From positions 1 through 52,660 of the forward strand of contig JASVEC010000111.1 in assembly GCA_030770535.1 (NCBI GenBank): 52,660 nt of DNA, read 5' to 3'. The stretch is from Batkoa obscura. Taxonomy: Eukaryota; Entomophthoromycota; Entomophthoromycetes; Entomophthorales; Batkoaceae. This document shows positions 12,677-23,648 of this stretch, one piece after another; position 1 is the stretch's first letter, and the number at the start of each line of letters is the position of its first letter. The notes under the pieces are model-generated. The model did not search any database. It saw nothing but the letters and a program-made list of their open reading frames with translations, and had not been told where the DNA came from. The translations under genes and the position numbers were made by a program.

Positions 12677-13325
12677 TTGTATATAATGTTAATTGAAAAT
12701 TAATCAAGATTTTTGTCTAAAAATGGATTTACTACCAATTATTTCAATATTAATGAGGCATTTTAAAATTTGCATTCGCTGAATTTAATCATGATGATTT
12801 TCTGAGTATAAAGTAAAAATACCTATCTTATGTTGAAATCAAATCTGCAGTAACAGTTTCTATAAGATATGGTTTATTATATTTGTAATTCTTGAATTGC
12901 TTTACTGATCTTAATAATTAAGCTAGAAACAATTAATTGGCCAAAGTTATATTAACTTTGGATAAGTCATTTTCAATTATGTTGATATATGTTAACACCC
13001 TAACACCGTTAAATATCATCAATAGCATCTAACGATTTTAAAGTGTAGGTAGGTAATTTTGAATAGCATTTTGATTAGCTGTTATTAGTAATAAAATAAA
13101 CAACTATGTCAACCATATAAGATTTAATTTAAAATGCAATCAGCCAATAATATTCCGATTTTAGCCAGTACTTTTAATTGTGATCCCATTGTAAAGGATA
13201 ATTTTATTAATAATAGTATACATTATAAACAGACACAAATATAGGATTTATGCCTATCTATTTCCAAATAGATAGCTATAGAAAATGTGGTTTTTGAGTG
13301 GCCTTTTTTTTAAACCAACTAACTG

Positions 13326-13420
13326 TATCGGGATATTTTTTTTGGCTTCATTATTTTTCCACTCAAATAACGCTTAAAAGATGGAAAAAATAATGAAGCC
13401 AAAAAAAACATCACCACATA
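13326..13420. mobile_element. Symmetrised MITE (foldback copy)
   Basis: Both halves carry the same arm: ttggcttcattatttttcc at the left and its complement ggaaaaaataatgaagcc at the right, around a loop with caaataacgcttaaaaga. Ordinary copies have two different arms. The DNA could form a hairpin of roughly 35 bp per arm. Confidence 0.85.
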
Positions 13421-13626
13421 TTAATAATAATACTATTTATTGATTTTTGTTTCTTGTTTCCTATTTCCTTTAAACCATTAATTTTATACATCACTTGGTT
13501 AGATTTATTATTATCAATAACAAACTTTAACATTTCTTTTGTTTTTATTTTAATAAAAAGTAAAGTTAAATAATTATACATATATATATTATATATCTAT
13601 TAAACATTGAATGAAAAAACAATTAA

Positions 13627-13722
13627 AGGGGATGTATTTTTTAAGAATTCTACTAGCAATCTTTTTACTCAAATAGTGCTTAAAAATAGAGAAAGTGATG
13701 AAATCAAAAAAAATATTGCTAC
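13627..13722 (+). mobile_element. MITE copy, right tip decayed
   Basis: The left end ggggatgtattttttaagaa is clean, with an internal shortening. The right end drifts into aaaaaaaatattgctactga, so only one terminal repeat remains readable. Confidence 0.75.
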
Positions 13723-14254
13723 TGAAATATAAGCCTTTAAATTAAATTTCTCTAATTTTAAGCTTTTGAATTATGTATTAAGGACTTACAAATTTAAAAC
13801 TTAAAAATTGAATTTAACTAAATTCTGAGATCAATCAGGGCATCCCCAATTATTACTTATTAGGCAAGCACTTTTCACTATTTTGAAAATTAAGACAAAA
13901 TTAAAGTTCTTTCTTTTCAGTTTAGTTTTATTGATTATTTTTACATCAAATTTATTTGATTTTTTTAACAATACATCAATTATAGTTTTTTTAAAATCCT
14001 AATAAAACACTATTCTGTGTCAGAATTTAAAATCTAAATTATTAAACTATTTATACAATTTATTAAATTTGAACTAATACTACAATAGAGAAATCTCTTG
14101 AAATTATTTTACCTTTTTATTCAAAGATAATCAAAATAATTATAAACCGATATTATAACATTTATTATAATCAGGTTACTTAAATAATCATATACGTTAC
14201 TGTAGCTATATGTCTAAATCTTAGCTCCTACCGCTTATATTATATGTTCTGCTA

Positions 14255-16262
14255 TTAATCTTTTGTCGTTTCCATTAACATCATATCATTAGTAACCTTA
14301 TAAAACTGTTCAGCAATAGTTAAATAAGGTCTAGCATTATACAATAAATTAAGACCTAAACTACTCAACTCTTTACATTTTTGAATATTCGGTAATTGCG
14401 GTAAATTTTCTACTTCAAATTTCTTGTCATGATTATCCAATGATATACTATTTACATTGTTTCTTGAAGCCAATCTGGCATGTACTAAAGTGGCTGAAGA
14501 TACCGCATATAGTCGATACACTAAACCAAATCGAAAAAAATCTTCTTTTAATGTATTAGCATAAAACAAAATTTCGGTGGATGCGTGAGCTGCAATTCGA
14601 TCGTAAATATTATGTATAGGCAAATCCACATAACGCTGAAAATAACTACATAATCGAATAATAGTAGCATTACGATAACATAAATTGGTCATCTTTAATA
14701 AATTACTAATATCTACCATCCATTTTGGCTGATGATGGGTAATTTGATCCATCCTCTTTATAAATTTAGCAAAACACAAATTAAATTTACCTAATAATGC
14801 TTGGCATAGAGTATGTGCTTTATATACATTTTTTTCTTTATCAAATCGACTCTTTAAACATGAAGTAGCATGTCCTATTAACTCATGTAATCTTACACAA
14901 TATTTAAAATAAGTACCAGCTAATTGATCTCTACCCATAATGAATTCTAATTCCGACGGATTGTTATCAAGTTTTGGTAATTTAGGGAAATCGGGATAAG
15001 CCATTCTACTTTCATTGGCATGTAATAACATGGGTCGATTTAATAAACTTGTATTTAATTTATCTTGTATACAACAGGCCCACCAGTGATGACATCGTAA
15101 TCTTTTCTGTCGTAATGTTTGATTAAAGCTTCCTGGTAATGATTTATTTAAGCCAAATAAAAGTGTAAAGATTATGTTATATGATTGATATAACCAGGCA
15201 GATGAAAATTCAGTAGAACCTACCTGATATTGCCCAATTAACATTAAACCAAAAATTACTTCAATTTTAGAACTTAAAAATTGACTTCGGAATTCACTTA
15301 TGGCTTGATGGTCAAGCCATTCAATCATGTATTTTGGAGGAGGATCCTTGGTGACATATTTGCTACCAATAGCAGCTACGAGTTTAACTAATAATGGGCT
15401 ATTTACATCTTTTAAATACTTTTCATCAAGGATAGGAAAAAAGAAAGAATAACAACGAAAGTAAGCACGGGTACACTCTTCGAGTATATAATTATAGTTC
15501 ATGTCCATTTCTTGCATTAAATGTTGACTTAAATTTTGATATTGCTTTTTATTAAATAATGGTAGTACGTTGGATAAATTTTGAGTGGAAGTATTGAATT
15601 TTTGACTTAAATTGAGATGACTTAATAATAATGTACCCACTGGACTTGAGCCACAATATTCCATACTACCATCTGCGTTACGGAATAGTATTTGATTATT
15701 ATAATTGAATCCGGATTTACTTAATATAAATGAAAATATTTCTACAGCTATAATTCTATTTGTTTAAATAACTAATTGTCAAGTTTAAAAAATAATTACC
15801 TTTGAGTACAGAAATGGATAAACTCCTATGATTTTTTTTATTCCTTCTTTCTACTGTTCGACTTTTATCAATATTATTATAGCTTAAATTCTTTGAAATC
15901 CCTTTAATTCCCCTTGATGAAGTTTTTCCAATATCGTGATATTTAAATACTTGCGTCATACAACTATTTCCCAAATTCTGTTGCTGTATGTTTGGGCCTA
16001 GTAAAACTTGTTTATATAAAATTGGTTGTACATCACTAGTTTCGCTTTCCTTTGCGGAATTTTTGACTTTTCTTTTTGGATATTCACAATCTATACCTCG
16101 CTTTAAACAAGTCACACAAGACGGATAATTTCTTGAACATTTTTTACGATGAACTCGGCATACCATACATGAAATTCGACTTATTTTGGTTCCGTCTGGT
16201 AAATTATCTAACACTATATCAGCACCGTTATTCATTTTTTTTATTGGTAATGTAACGGACAT
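14255..16262 (-). CDS. Zn2Cys6 fungal transcription factor
   Basis: Two exons (16262-15800, 15747-14255) give 651 residues. The zinc cluster is perfect: C32-x2-C35-x6-C42-x6-C49-x2-C52-x6-C59 (CMVCRVHRKKC ... SCVTCLKRGIDC), followed by basic EYPKRKVK. The region from about residue 220 matches the fungal-specific 'middle homology' domain: ECTRAYFRCYSFFFPILDE, then RCHHWWACCIQDK and LLNRPMLLHANESRMAYPDF. It is expected to bind CGG-type half-sites in the nucleus; target genes cannot be read from sequence. Upstream and downstream flanks are MITE-rich and gene-poor, so no linked pathway cluster is visible. The start is the first ATG, well ahead of the zinc cluster. Confidence 0.93.
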
Positions 16263-17027
16263 CGAAGTTTAATTTATATAAATTAAGATGGTAAAAATAA
16301 TAAACACATTAAATAAATTAGTTATTTAATTATTTTATCCTGAGTTAACTTTAATTTTTAAGTTAACCAATCATTTTACACCCCCTAATCAAGGCTTGAA
16401 TATGTTGATGAGTAAAACGTCAAATTTAATATGTAAAATCTTCATTTGAATAAATTAGTTGATTTAACTGTTGTATTCAAGTTAATGATACATATATATA
16501 CGATTCCAATCTAGTTAAGCTTTGCTTTATTATATAAGAAGATAAAACAAAATGATAATAAATGCATGATCAATATTTCCTAATTAAAATCATGCCCTTT
16601 TTTGTTTGGTGATACTACATTTTTAGTGTTTAGCTAAGTTTGGTGCATGGAAATTGAATAAAATGAAATTAGGAATTCGGTTAAATTTTTACGGATGAAT
16701 ATATTTTCTAGATTTAGATTCGTTTGATCCTATGAGTACCAAATGTCTAAAAAAATTCTGTCCTTTAGATTATAATCTAATTAACCTTGTGCCAATTGGA
16801 TCAGCTTTTTTTTGAAATTCACTACTTGAGGGGTTAATTTAATTAAATTACGTGGGTAATGATTGTCATAATTTTGATTTAAATCATATGCAAACAATGC
16901 TTATCAATTCTAATTCTAAAGATTTGATGAACAATTTCTTTCATGGTACTCAAGTAGTTAAATGCTACCTTTGGAAATTTACTTCAAGGGATTAACTATA
17001 ACCATGTTTTGTCCAAAATTTTCAACA

Positions 17028-17134
17028 TATGGGAGTGTTTTTTTTGACTTCATTATTTTTTCCATTTTTTAAGTGCTATTTGAGCGGAAAAATTGTTAAT
17101 AAAATTGTTAAACATAAAAATGCATCCTTATATA
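17028..17134 (-). mobile_element. MITE copy, reverse
   Basis: Left tip tatgggagtgttttttttg and right tip aaatgcatccttatata. It is flanked by TA-rich sequence consistent with TA targeting. Confidence 0.82.
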
Positions 17135-17337
17135 CCTATTTAAAGTAACTCTGATAGGAGAAGAGAGTAATAGATCTTTTAATCCTTCAACCCTTCAATG
17201 GTAACTTACACTCCTTCTGATGGACTATTAGAGCCTTTGAAAGTTAGTTTATATACTACTAGAATTATTATTAAGAATGATACCTTGTTTAATTAGGATT
17301 GCACTTAATAACTAATTATCAATTCAACTTTGCTAAG

Positions 17338-17440
17338 ATATGGGGATGTTTTTGATTTCATTACTTTTTCTATCTTTTAAGCGCTATTTGGGCGTAAAGA
17401 TTGTTAGTAAAATTCTTAAATATAGAAATACATATCCATA
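17338..17440 (-). mobile_element. MITE copy, reverse, intact left tip
   Basis: The left tip tatggggatgtttttgattt is canonical; the right tip has drifted to catatccata. Confidence 0.82.
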
Positions 17441-17508
17441 AAATGCATTTATTATAATCCTGATCTTGATTTTATATACTTACTTTTCACTAACTTGCTT
17501 GACATTAT

Positions 17509-17613
17509 ATAGGAGTGTTTTTTTGACTTCATTATTTTTTCCATTTTTTAAGCGTTGTTTAAGTGGAAAATTTGTTAGTAAAATTTCTAAACACAAAAAT
17601 ACATCCCCATATA
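17509..17613 (-). mobile_element. MITE copy, reverse, intact right tip
   Basis: Left tip ataggagtgtttttttgac, right tip aaatacatccccatata. A 63-codon open frame across it is a by-product. Confidence 0.84.
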
Positions 17614-17885
17614 ATTATAATCAAAGAAACATAAATTACTGCTATGGTAATAAATAATATTTATATTGTTTATTTGCTTATTGACTTATATTTAATATCA
17701 GCTGTTTTTTTGTTCTGATCCCATAAACAATAAACATAAATACTCATGATATATGTAATCTCATGTTTTTTTACTATTTAATGTTAACAACTTTTTTGCT
17801 TACATAGTTTAAAATGTAATTATTGATATAACTTACTTGATATTCGAGAGCTTCAATACATTTTTGGTGAATTTGAGAATCAAAT

Positions 17886-17985
17886 AGCGATATTTTTTGG
17901 GGTTCATCACCTTTTCCATTTTTAAATGCTATTTGAATGGAAAAATTACTAGTAAAATTCTTAAATGAAAAAAATACACCTTCAA
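17886..17985 (-). mobile_element. MITE copy, reverse, eroded tips
   Basis: Internal arms and the core aaatgctatttgaatggaa are readable, but the tips read agcgatatttt and tacaccttca. Confidence 0.72.
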
Positions 17986-18454
17986 ATGATAAAATAAAAT
18001 CAAGCAGCTCTATCAGAAATATAAGCCGTATAAACCCTAACTAAACCATATAGAATAGGAACAAAGGAATCAAAAATTCATGCTTTTAATTTGATTAAAT
18101 TTCTACTATTATGGTTAATTAAATAAAGGTAACAAAAGTTTATAAGTCAAAATAAACTAAAATATGAATAAAATAAAAGAATCCAAGGATCAGTTCCTTT
18201 TAAATACTCTAAAATTGAAATAATAACCGCTGAGGCTCTTTCGTATATAACATAATCCTCATAGTTAATTAATTTTCATTACACACTAATCAATAGTTAA
18301 TATAACCAATTGTTGTATTAATAAAATGATCTTCTTTTATATTGATTAGTAAATCGATGTAGACAAATGTTCAAAAAAATTATAGTTTTCATTTTTATAA
18401 TTTCCTCTCATTTAAATAACTTAATGACCTAATGATATTAAATAAATTCAACAT

Positions 18455-18556
18455 ATATGGATGTATTTTTTGTTTGCATTTTACCAATAGTCTTTTCACT
18501 CAAACAGGACTTAAAAAATAGAAAAAGTGATGAGACCAAAAAAACACTGCCATATA
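18455..18556 (+). mobile_element. MITE copy, forward
   Basis: Left tip tatatggatgtattttttg, right tip aaaaacactgccatata. It lies about 400 bp left of the full-length transposon and is not part of it. Confidence 0.78.
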
Positions 18557-19275
18557 GAAAGTTACATTGGATGACTGATTTATACATAAAATTTGCAAAT
18601 AAAAAGGGTCACTAGATAAAGCCAAATAAGAGTTAATATGTTCATTTTGTAGAATCTACCTTAATACTATAAGAAAATCAACAACATATTTGTAGATTAT
18701 AAAAAATTTGAACTCAGCACTGGCTTAACATTAAAGTTAATATTAAAGTGGACATTAAAAGCTCCAGATAATATTCGATATAACAATTCGGTTTGATCCC
18801 CTTTAAACTATATGTCATTTTAAAACTATTTGAGCTATTTTTACACTTCACAGATAAATCTTCAGTTGATGTTTATTTTACTTTATAATAAATATTTATT
18901 ATAAATAGTGATAGAATTTTTACTTGGGCATTCATTCACCTTCATTTATTATGGATTTATTATATGGGGCTGTCCTAATTGGTTTCAGAATCTACTTAGA
19001 AATTAATCTAAATTTAAAATTTCAAGTTTGTGTCCAATATAACGGTTAAATCTAGAAAGCCTAAAATTAAATGTCTCTATTTAAAACTTATTTTAATTGT
19101 TTCCTTTTCTTAAATAGCTAATTTTCCTAACTATATATTTTATTTTAATTCTGTTAGATATTTAACAAATATATAATATATAACTATATGATTATATAAT
19201 TATATAAATACATAATTATATAAACACAGTTATTTGACTTTATTTGACTTTATTTTTTGTTGAAATAAAAATAAA

Positions 19276-20933
19276 ATGCAAACTTTCATAACTAAACTTC
19301 GAAATGGAATTTTTGAAAACTTCAATACAATAGGGAGGAGTACACAATATAAACATTGTAATTCATTTACATCAATTTTAAGAGCTACTTATAACAACCC
19401 AAGGTTTATGGAATTTTATAATAAAACAAAACAAAGGAAAGATATATTATCAAAGTTTACTATCGATAATAAAACTTAATCAAGCAATGTATAAAATTAG
19501 TGCTTTAAGGGAAACAGGAAACAAAAGTCAGCAAGTAGCGTTATTATCAACTATAGCTTCAGTATATTCTTTTGATGAATGTAAGAGTTTTGGGTTTAAT
19601 ATAAATAGAAATCAATATGATTATTCAAAAACAAGTAATAATAATAAAATATCAACATTACAACCTATTATTAAAAATACAAAAAAAATTAAAGATGACC
19701 AAATTGAAACTATCATACAATATTTACTAAATGATTCAACTATTTCATCAAGATTTAATAAAAAAAATAACGATAGTAAATATTCATCAGATAATATATA
19801 TATTAAATAAAAGTAGAAGAATGACATATAGTAAATATTTGAATGATCTAAGAGATAAAGCAGTAGCTAGGTCAACGTTCTTTAAATATATACCAAGTAA
19901 TTTCAAAAATCCAGCAAGAAAAACGGATCTATGTAATATATGTACCCAGTATACAGTTAGAAAAAAGTTATTTGAAAATAAATTAAATACAGCAAAAAAC
20001 AAAGCAGAGATACAAGAAATTTTCAACGAAGAAGAAAAATTATACAAATTACATAAATTATGTGTTGATACTCAAAAAAACACATTTAATGAAACTATCA
20101 AAAAATTAAATAACAAAAGTTGTATAATAGTTTTAGATTTTAAAGAAAATATGGAAATAGGAACAAGACCAGATTCAATAAATCTAGATCATTATAATAA
20201 ACAAGCTATATCAGTATTAGGCTTTGGTGTATTATATTTAAAAGATGATAAAACAATAGGTAAAGTTTACTTTGATTATTTATCTGAAATATTGAATCAT
20301 GATTCAGCATATGCAGGAGATTGTTTAATCGATTTGATCTCTACAGAGCTTCTATTTAAAAAGTTTACAAAAATTAATATATGGGCAGATACAGGAAATC
20401 ATTTTAGATCCCAAGAGTTTCTACACTATATGTTTAAAGAAATTCATAAAATAAATAGTAGTTTGAATGTTAATCTTAATTTTTTTGCTGAGCATCATGG
20501 AAAAAGTATAGTTGATGGACATTTTGGAAACCTTTCAAAATGGAAAAGTAGTTTTGAAGCGTTAGGTAAAATAGAAGATATCGATCAATTAATTTCAAGA
20601 TTTGAGGCTTTTATTTGCGAGCATAATAAAATTAATAACTCGACTGTTAATAATGGGAAAACAGATATAATTTTTAAAAAATATAAAAGAAACAAAAATA
20701 CAAAAAGAATAATAGAGATGCAGGGCATTAAGAAGTATTTACACTTTATTAAACATAACAATAAACTACATTGTTATCCAGTATCTGATACATCAAAAAA
20801 AAGCGATATAGTCCCAATTAAAGTTATAGAGTCTATAGAAAACAGAAAAATTAAAAGATCGATCCCAGCTTATCTTACGAAGATAACAGAGGATTTAAAA
20901 TTTTCGATATTTACTAAGCAAGTAGTTTGTTGA
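19276..20933 (+). pseudogene. Transposase of the TATGGGG element, DDD/E type, interrupted
   Basis: Three consecutive open frames belong together. MQTFITKLRNGIFENF... starts at 19276; a second frame from about 19487 contains ALRETGNKSQQVALLSTIAS; a long third frame runs to 20933. A possible 46-nt intron (19455-19500, weak gtttac donor) would link the first two. The second-to-third change near 19800 fits no gt...ag intron I could find and looks like a frame break in an AT run, so the copy may be inactive. In the 400-residue third frame, a CxxC (C68, C71) precedes candidate catalytic acids: D136 in VLDFKENM, D220 in WADTGNHF, and E254 or D262 in FFAEHHGKSIVDGHFG. The last two resemble the 'SDG..QFKN' and 'FF..HGKG..DG.GG' motifs of uncharacterised transposase-like proteins in animals and fungi. 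Confidence 0.75.
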
Positions 20934-20970
20934 ATGATAGAAATAGATTGTTAAATGTTAAGATTACTTA

Positions 20971-21131
20971 AGTTATTAATAGCTAAGTTAATAAATAGTC
21001 AAAGAACAAGTAACTGTAATAATATGTAAAAACTATTATTACTTGTACTATATAGGGATGGTTAATTATAGTTTTGGGGCTGACCATTCCCTCCCATGCA
21101 GCTATTTATTAACTTGGCAATATATTAATAA
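20971..21131. repeat. Nested inverted repeats in the transposon tail
   Basis: Three layers downstream of the transposase. Outer: aagttaataaatag near 20985 pairs with ctatttattaactt near 21102. Middle: agtaactgtaataat pairs with attattacttgt (about 21010-21045). Inner: gggatggt at 21056 pairs with accattccc at 21086. They may form RNA or DNA hairpins, and the outer arm sequence is kept in the decayed sibling (near 37240). Confidence 0.6.
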
Positions 21132-21424
21132 TGTAATTATAACATTAAAATAGTTTATTTATTTGATAATAAATCTACAATGTTGGTTATAAAGCAGTTG
21201 ATAATAAATATTTCTCAATTAAGCTTTATAAGAACATGTATTTAAGATCTAGTAGAAATTCAAGTAACTTACAGTATGAGCTATAATAGAATGATTTAGA
21301 ACTGTGTTTGGGTACTTTTGTTTTAAAAGATGTGATTTTATAGAATTTTAAGCGAAGTTTTTAAAATACAAAATTTTTCAAAAATTGGATAAAATAATGA
21401 AACTAATTCAGACAACCCCATATA

Positions 21425-21940
21425 GTATATTAGAGAAGTAATAAGCAGTGTGGTAAGTGCTCTTGTAAATTGTTCATAAGGTTCAAGTACAAAATAGGTT
21501 ATCACTAAAAATAGAGCTTTTAATGGGTTAATAAACAGGATAAATCTCATTTGTTTATGTAACAAAAGACTGAACTAGATATAAAAATTGATATAGAATA
21601 TAAGACAAGCTAGTTGTTATTGTAGTATACCAATGGAAATATTGCAAATTTGGTATTTATTTATAAAAGTAATAATAAATTTTAATTTAAATGTCAGAAA
21701 CTTGATATTACTGCCTGTCATAGCAGCATTAAATTGAAACTTATCGAACAAAACCCATTACTTACACCTCTGGTGTAAATATATTCAAAAAATCAATAAG
21801 TATAGAACAAGGATATCCTTGATAAACTTTATGAAGTAGCGATGCATAATTTAAGCAAGCTTTCACATAATAGGAAACTAATTACAACTTTTTAAAATAT
21901 CTTTCCTATTTGAATTAAAATTTAAAAAAAGCCTTGATAA
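21425..21940. other. Intergenic right of the transposon
   Basis: Non-coding. A minus-strand open frame here is chance and overlaps the transposon's right end. No repeat recognised. Confidence 0.5.
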
Positions 21941-22308
21941 GGGTATATTGGTCAAGTTGTGTTAACTGTTGGTAAGCCTAAACAAGCTGCTATCTTTAGA
22001 AAAGAGAATGGTAGTGTATGGGGATCTTTTGAAGACTTTAGTATCGCGCCAGAGGGATTACAAACTATAATAGAAGGATTTAATGATCCAAGTATCTTTT
22101 ATGCCAATGTAATTATTATAAATGGAGAAAGGAAGATGTGTATCAAGGTTGATGATAAGTTGATGATAAACTTGGACATGGCGGTGTTGCCATTTCAAAA
22201 ACTACTAAGGATATCATTATTGGTATTCATGGTGATTCTACTCAATATGATGAAGCTTCAAGAGTTGCCTCATAGCTTTCCAATTACTTAAGAGGAATTG
22301 GTTATTAA
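21941..22308 (+). pseudogene. Profilin relic B
   Basis: The frame through 21959 reads VGKPKQAAIFRKENGSVWGS, then FSIAPEGLQTIIEGFNDPS and IIINGERKMCIKVDD, which aligns along the profilin fold after its N-terminal helix. An 11-bp tandem duplication of gatgataa(g/a)(t/c)t at about 22151-22172 shifts the frame. In the next frame the protein resumes as LGHGGVAISKTTKDIIIGIH, ending with NYLRGIGY before the TAA at 22306-22308. A TAG at 22273-22275 interrupts the tail. The N-terminal YVDxxLVG segment is missing or unrecognisable upstream, so this is a dead or truncated copy. It is distinct from relic A in sequence, so they are not a recent duplicate pair. Confidence 0.82.
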
Positions 22309-23648
22309 ACTATATTATGTTTTAGTATGTTTTAGTTCGATTTGATTTATAAAGCTTTACAATATTTTATTCAAGTTAACAAATATTTCCTTCAATTTAT
22401 TTATTTATTCATAAATAAGCTTAGTTAAGGGTCAAAAGAACCCGCACACTCCTAATAAAGCTGTTGGATTGTAACAAATCAATGTTTTAAATTATCAATG
22501 ACCTTTAATGTGTCAATCAGGACTTGGGCTGTCATTAATTAAATCGTTTTCAATGGTCAAACAGCATATGGGGATGTATTTTTGTGTTTAAGGATTTTAC
22601 TAACAATCTTTCCACTCAAATAGCGCTTAAAAGATGGGAAAAGTAATAAAACTAAAAAAACATCTCCATATAGTCATTGCAACCAACTATATAACTAAAA
22701 CTAAAAACCGATAAATCGATAAGTTAGAGAAGAATGTATCTATCTATCTCGCCACCTGAATACTTCTTCTCATCAATCAGTTCATTTAAAGGTAATAAAA
22801 GGCCTCCATTCGATTTAATGAACTCTTACTTCTCTCCAAAAAACTGTTTGATTAAAATACTAGAATAAGTTTCTTCGTACATATAAAGTAACTCCTGCCT
22901 TTCTCTTAGGCTTTATTAATCACATGAATTAATATTGGTTCAAGGAAAAACATGGTGGGATTTAATTAGTATTCAAGCTGACTAAAGAGCAAATGACCGT
23001 GGGGGGATAAAAGGTTGGTATAGTATGTAAACTCAATCTAGTTGCTATAGTTTTATATTTATATATGTAATTCATGCCAATGACGATCAAGGGGGTTTTA
23101 CTCCAAATTTGATTGATAGATAAAGCAATACTTGAAGGTAGTTTACTGTCGTTTGTATATTATAATACTCTCTTAGTTTCAAAATGTGCCTTACAACATT
23201 TTTGAGGGTAAAAGTATTGATTTAAAAATCAAGGCTATATAATAAAAAGCTAAACTTTAGGCTAATAGTAAACAAAAGTTAGTGGAATGTAAATAATTGT
23301 TTTAAATATATTAGAATCTACCACCAATAAGGACTATATGGCCCTCCTCCCTCTTTATCAACTAAGTGATAGAAATCGAGTATCTTTATTATGATTTTAA
23401 TAGTAGCCAGAATATTGTTTTTTTATGGGCTTTTGTTCAGTATTGTTTAACGTTTTTATACTTTTGATCATTTTTATCTACTTGAAATCCACTGTTTCCT
23501 ATAACTTCGATTTTACTTCCATTTTTTTATTTAATCAGTTCCAAAACTTAATTTGAAATGAAAAGTTGAGGTTAATCCATAAAATAAATAAGTTTTATTT
23601 TGATGAGATAAACAAAGATGCTTTTTTTGTCTTTTAATTTTGATAAAG
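22309..23648. other. Intergenic, one MITE
   Basis: Apart from the MITE at 22567-22671, no gene, RNA or repeat is recognisable in this 1.3 kb. Confidence 0.5.
22567..22671 (+). mobile_element. MITE copy, near-canonical
   Basis: The left tip tatggggatgtatttttgtg and the core caaatagcgcttaaaagatg are intact; the right tip reads aacatctccatata. It is one of the best copies for defining the family. Confidence 0.88.

Larger units (their letters stand above)
12677..14254. other. Intergenic, two MITEs
   Basis: A non-coding AT-rich stretch between two minus-strand genes. It contains the foldback MITE (13326-13420) and a decayed MITE (13627-13722); nothing else was recognised. Confidence 0.6.
16263..18960. 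other. Gene-free MITE cluster
   Basis: About 2.7 kb upstream of the Zn2Cys6 factor with five MITE copies (17028, 17338, 17509, 17886, 18455), four in reverse orientation. No coding region, RNA gene or other repeat was recognised. The gene's promoter should lie in the first few hundred bases. Confidence 0.6.
18963..21422 (+). mobile_element. TIR DNA transposon, full-length, TA target duplication
   Basis: The left end reads TATGGGGCTGTCCTAATTGG and the complement of the right end reads TATGGGGTTGTCTGAATTAG: inverted repeats of about 25 bp with few mismatches. The element (2460 bp) sits between TA dinucleotides at 18961-18962 and 21423-21424. It carries one transposase gene (19276-20933) followed by a ~0.5-kb non-coding tail with nested inverted repeats. 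A diverged sibling at 35583-37631 aligns at both ends and in the sub-terminal regions, which independently fixes the boundaries. The superfamily is not settled: a TA duplication would suit the IS630/Tc1-like group, but the transposase does not look like Tc1/mariner. Confidence 0.85.

Noticed and set aside
19776-19830. An intron joining the second and third transposase frames
   Set aside because: The only nearby gtaaat donor does not restore frame with any of the ag acceptors between 19789 and 19819.
3163-22308. Possible stop-codon reassignment (TAA/TAG as sense), suggested by the shared stop in the two profilin relics
   Set aside because: The other genes use TAA, TAG or TGA-free frames normally and end at these stops at family-typical lengths; both relics also have frame breaks.
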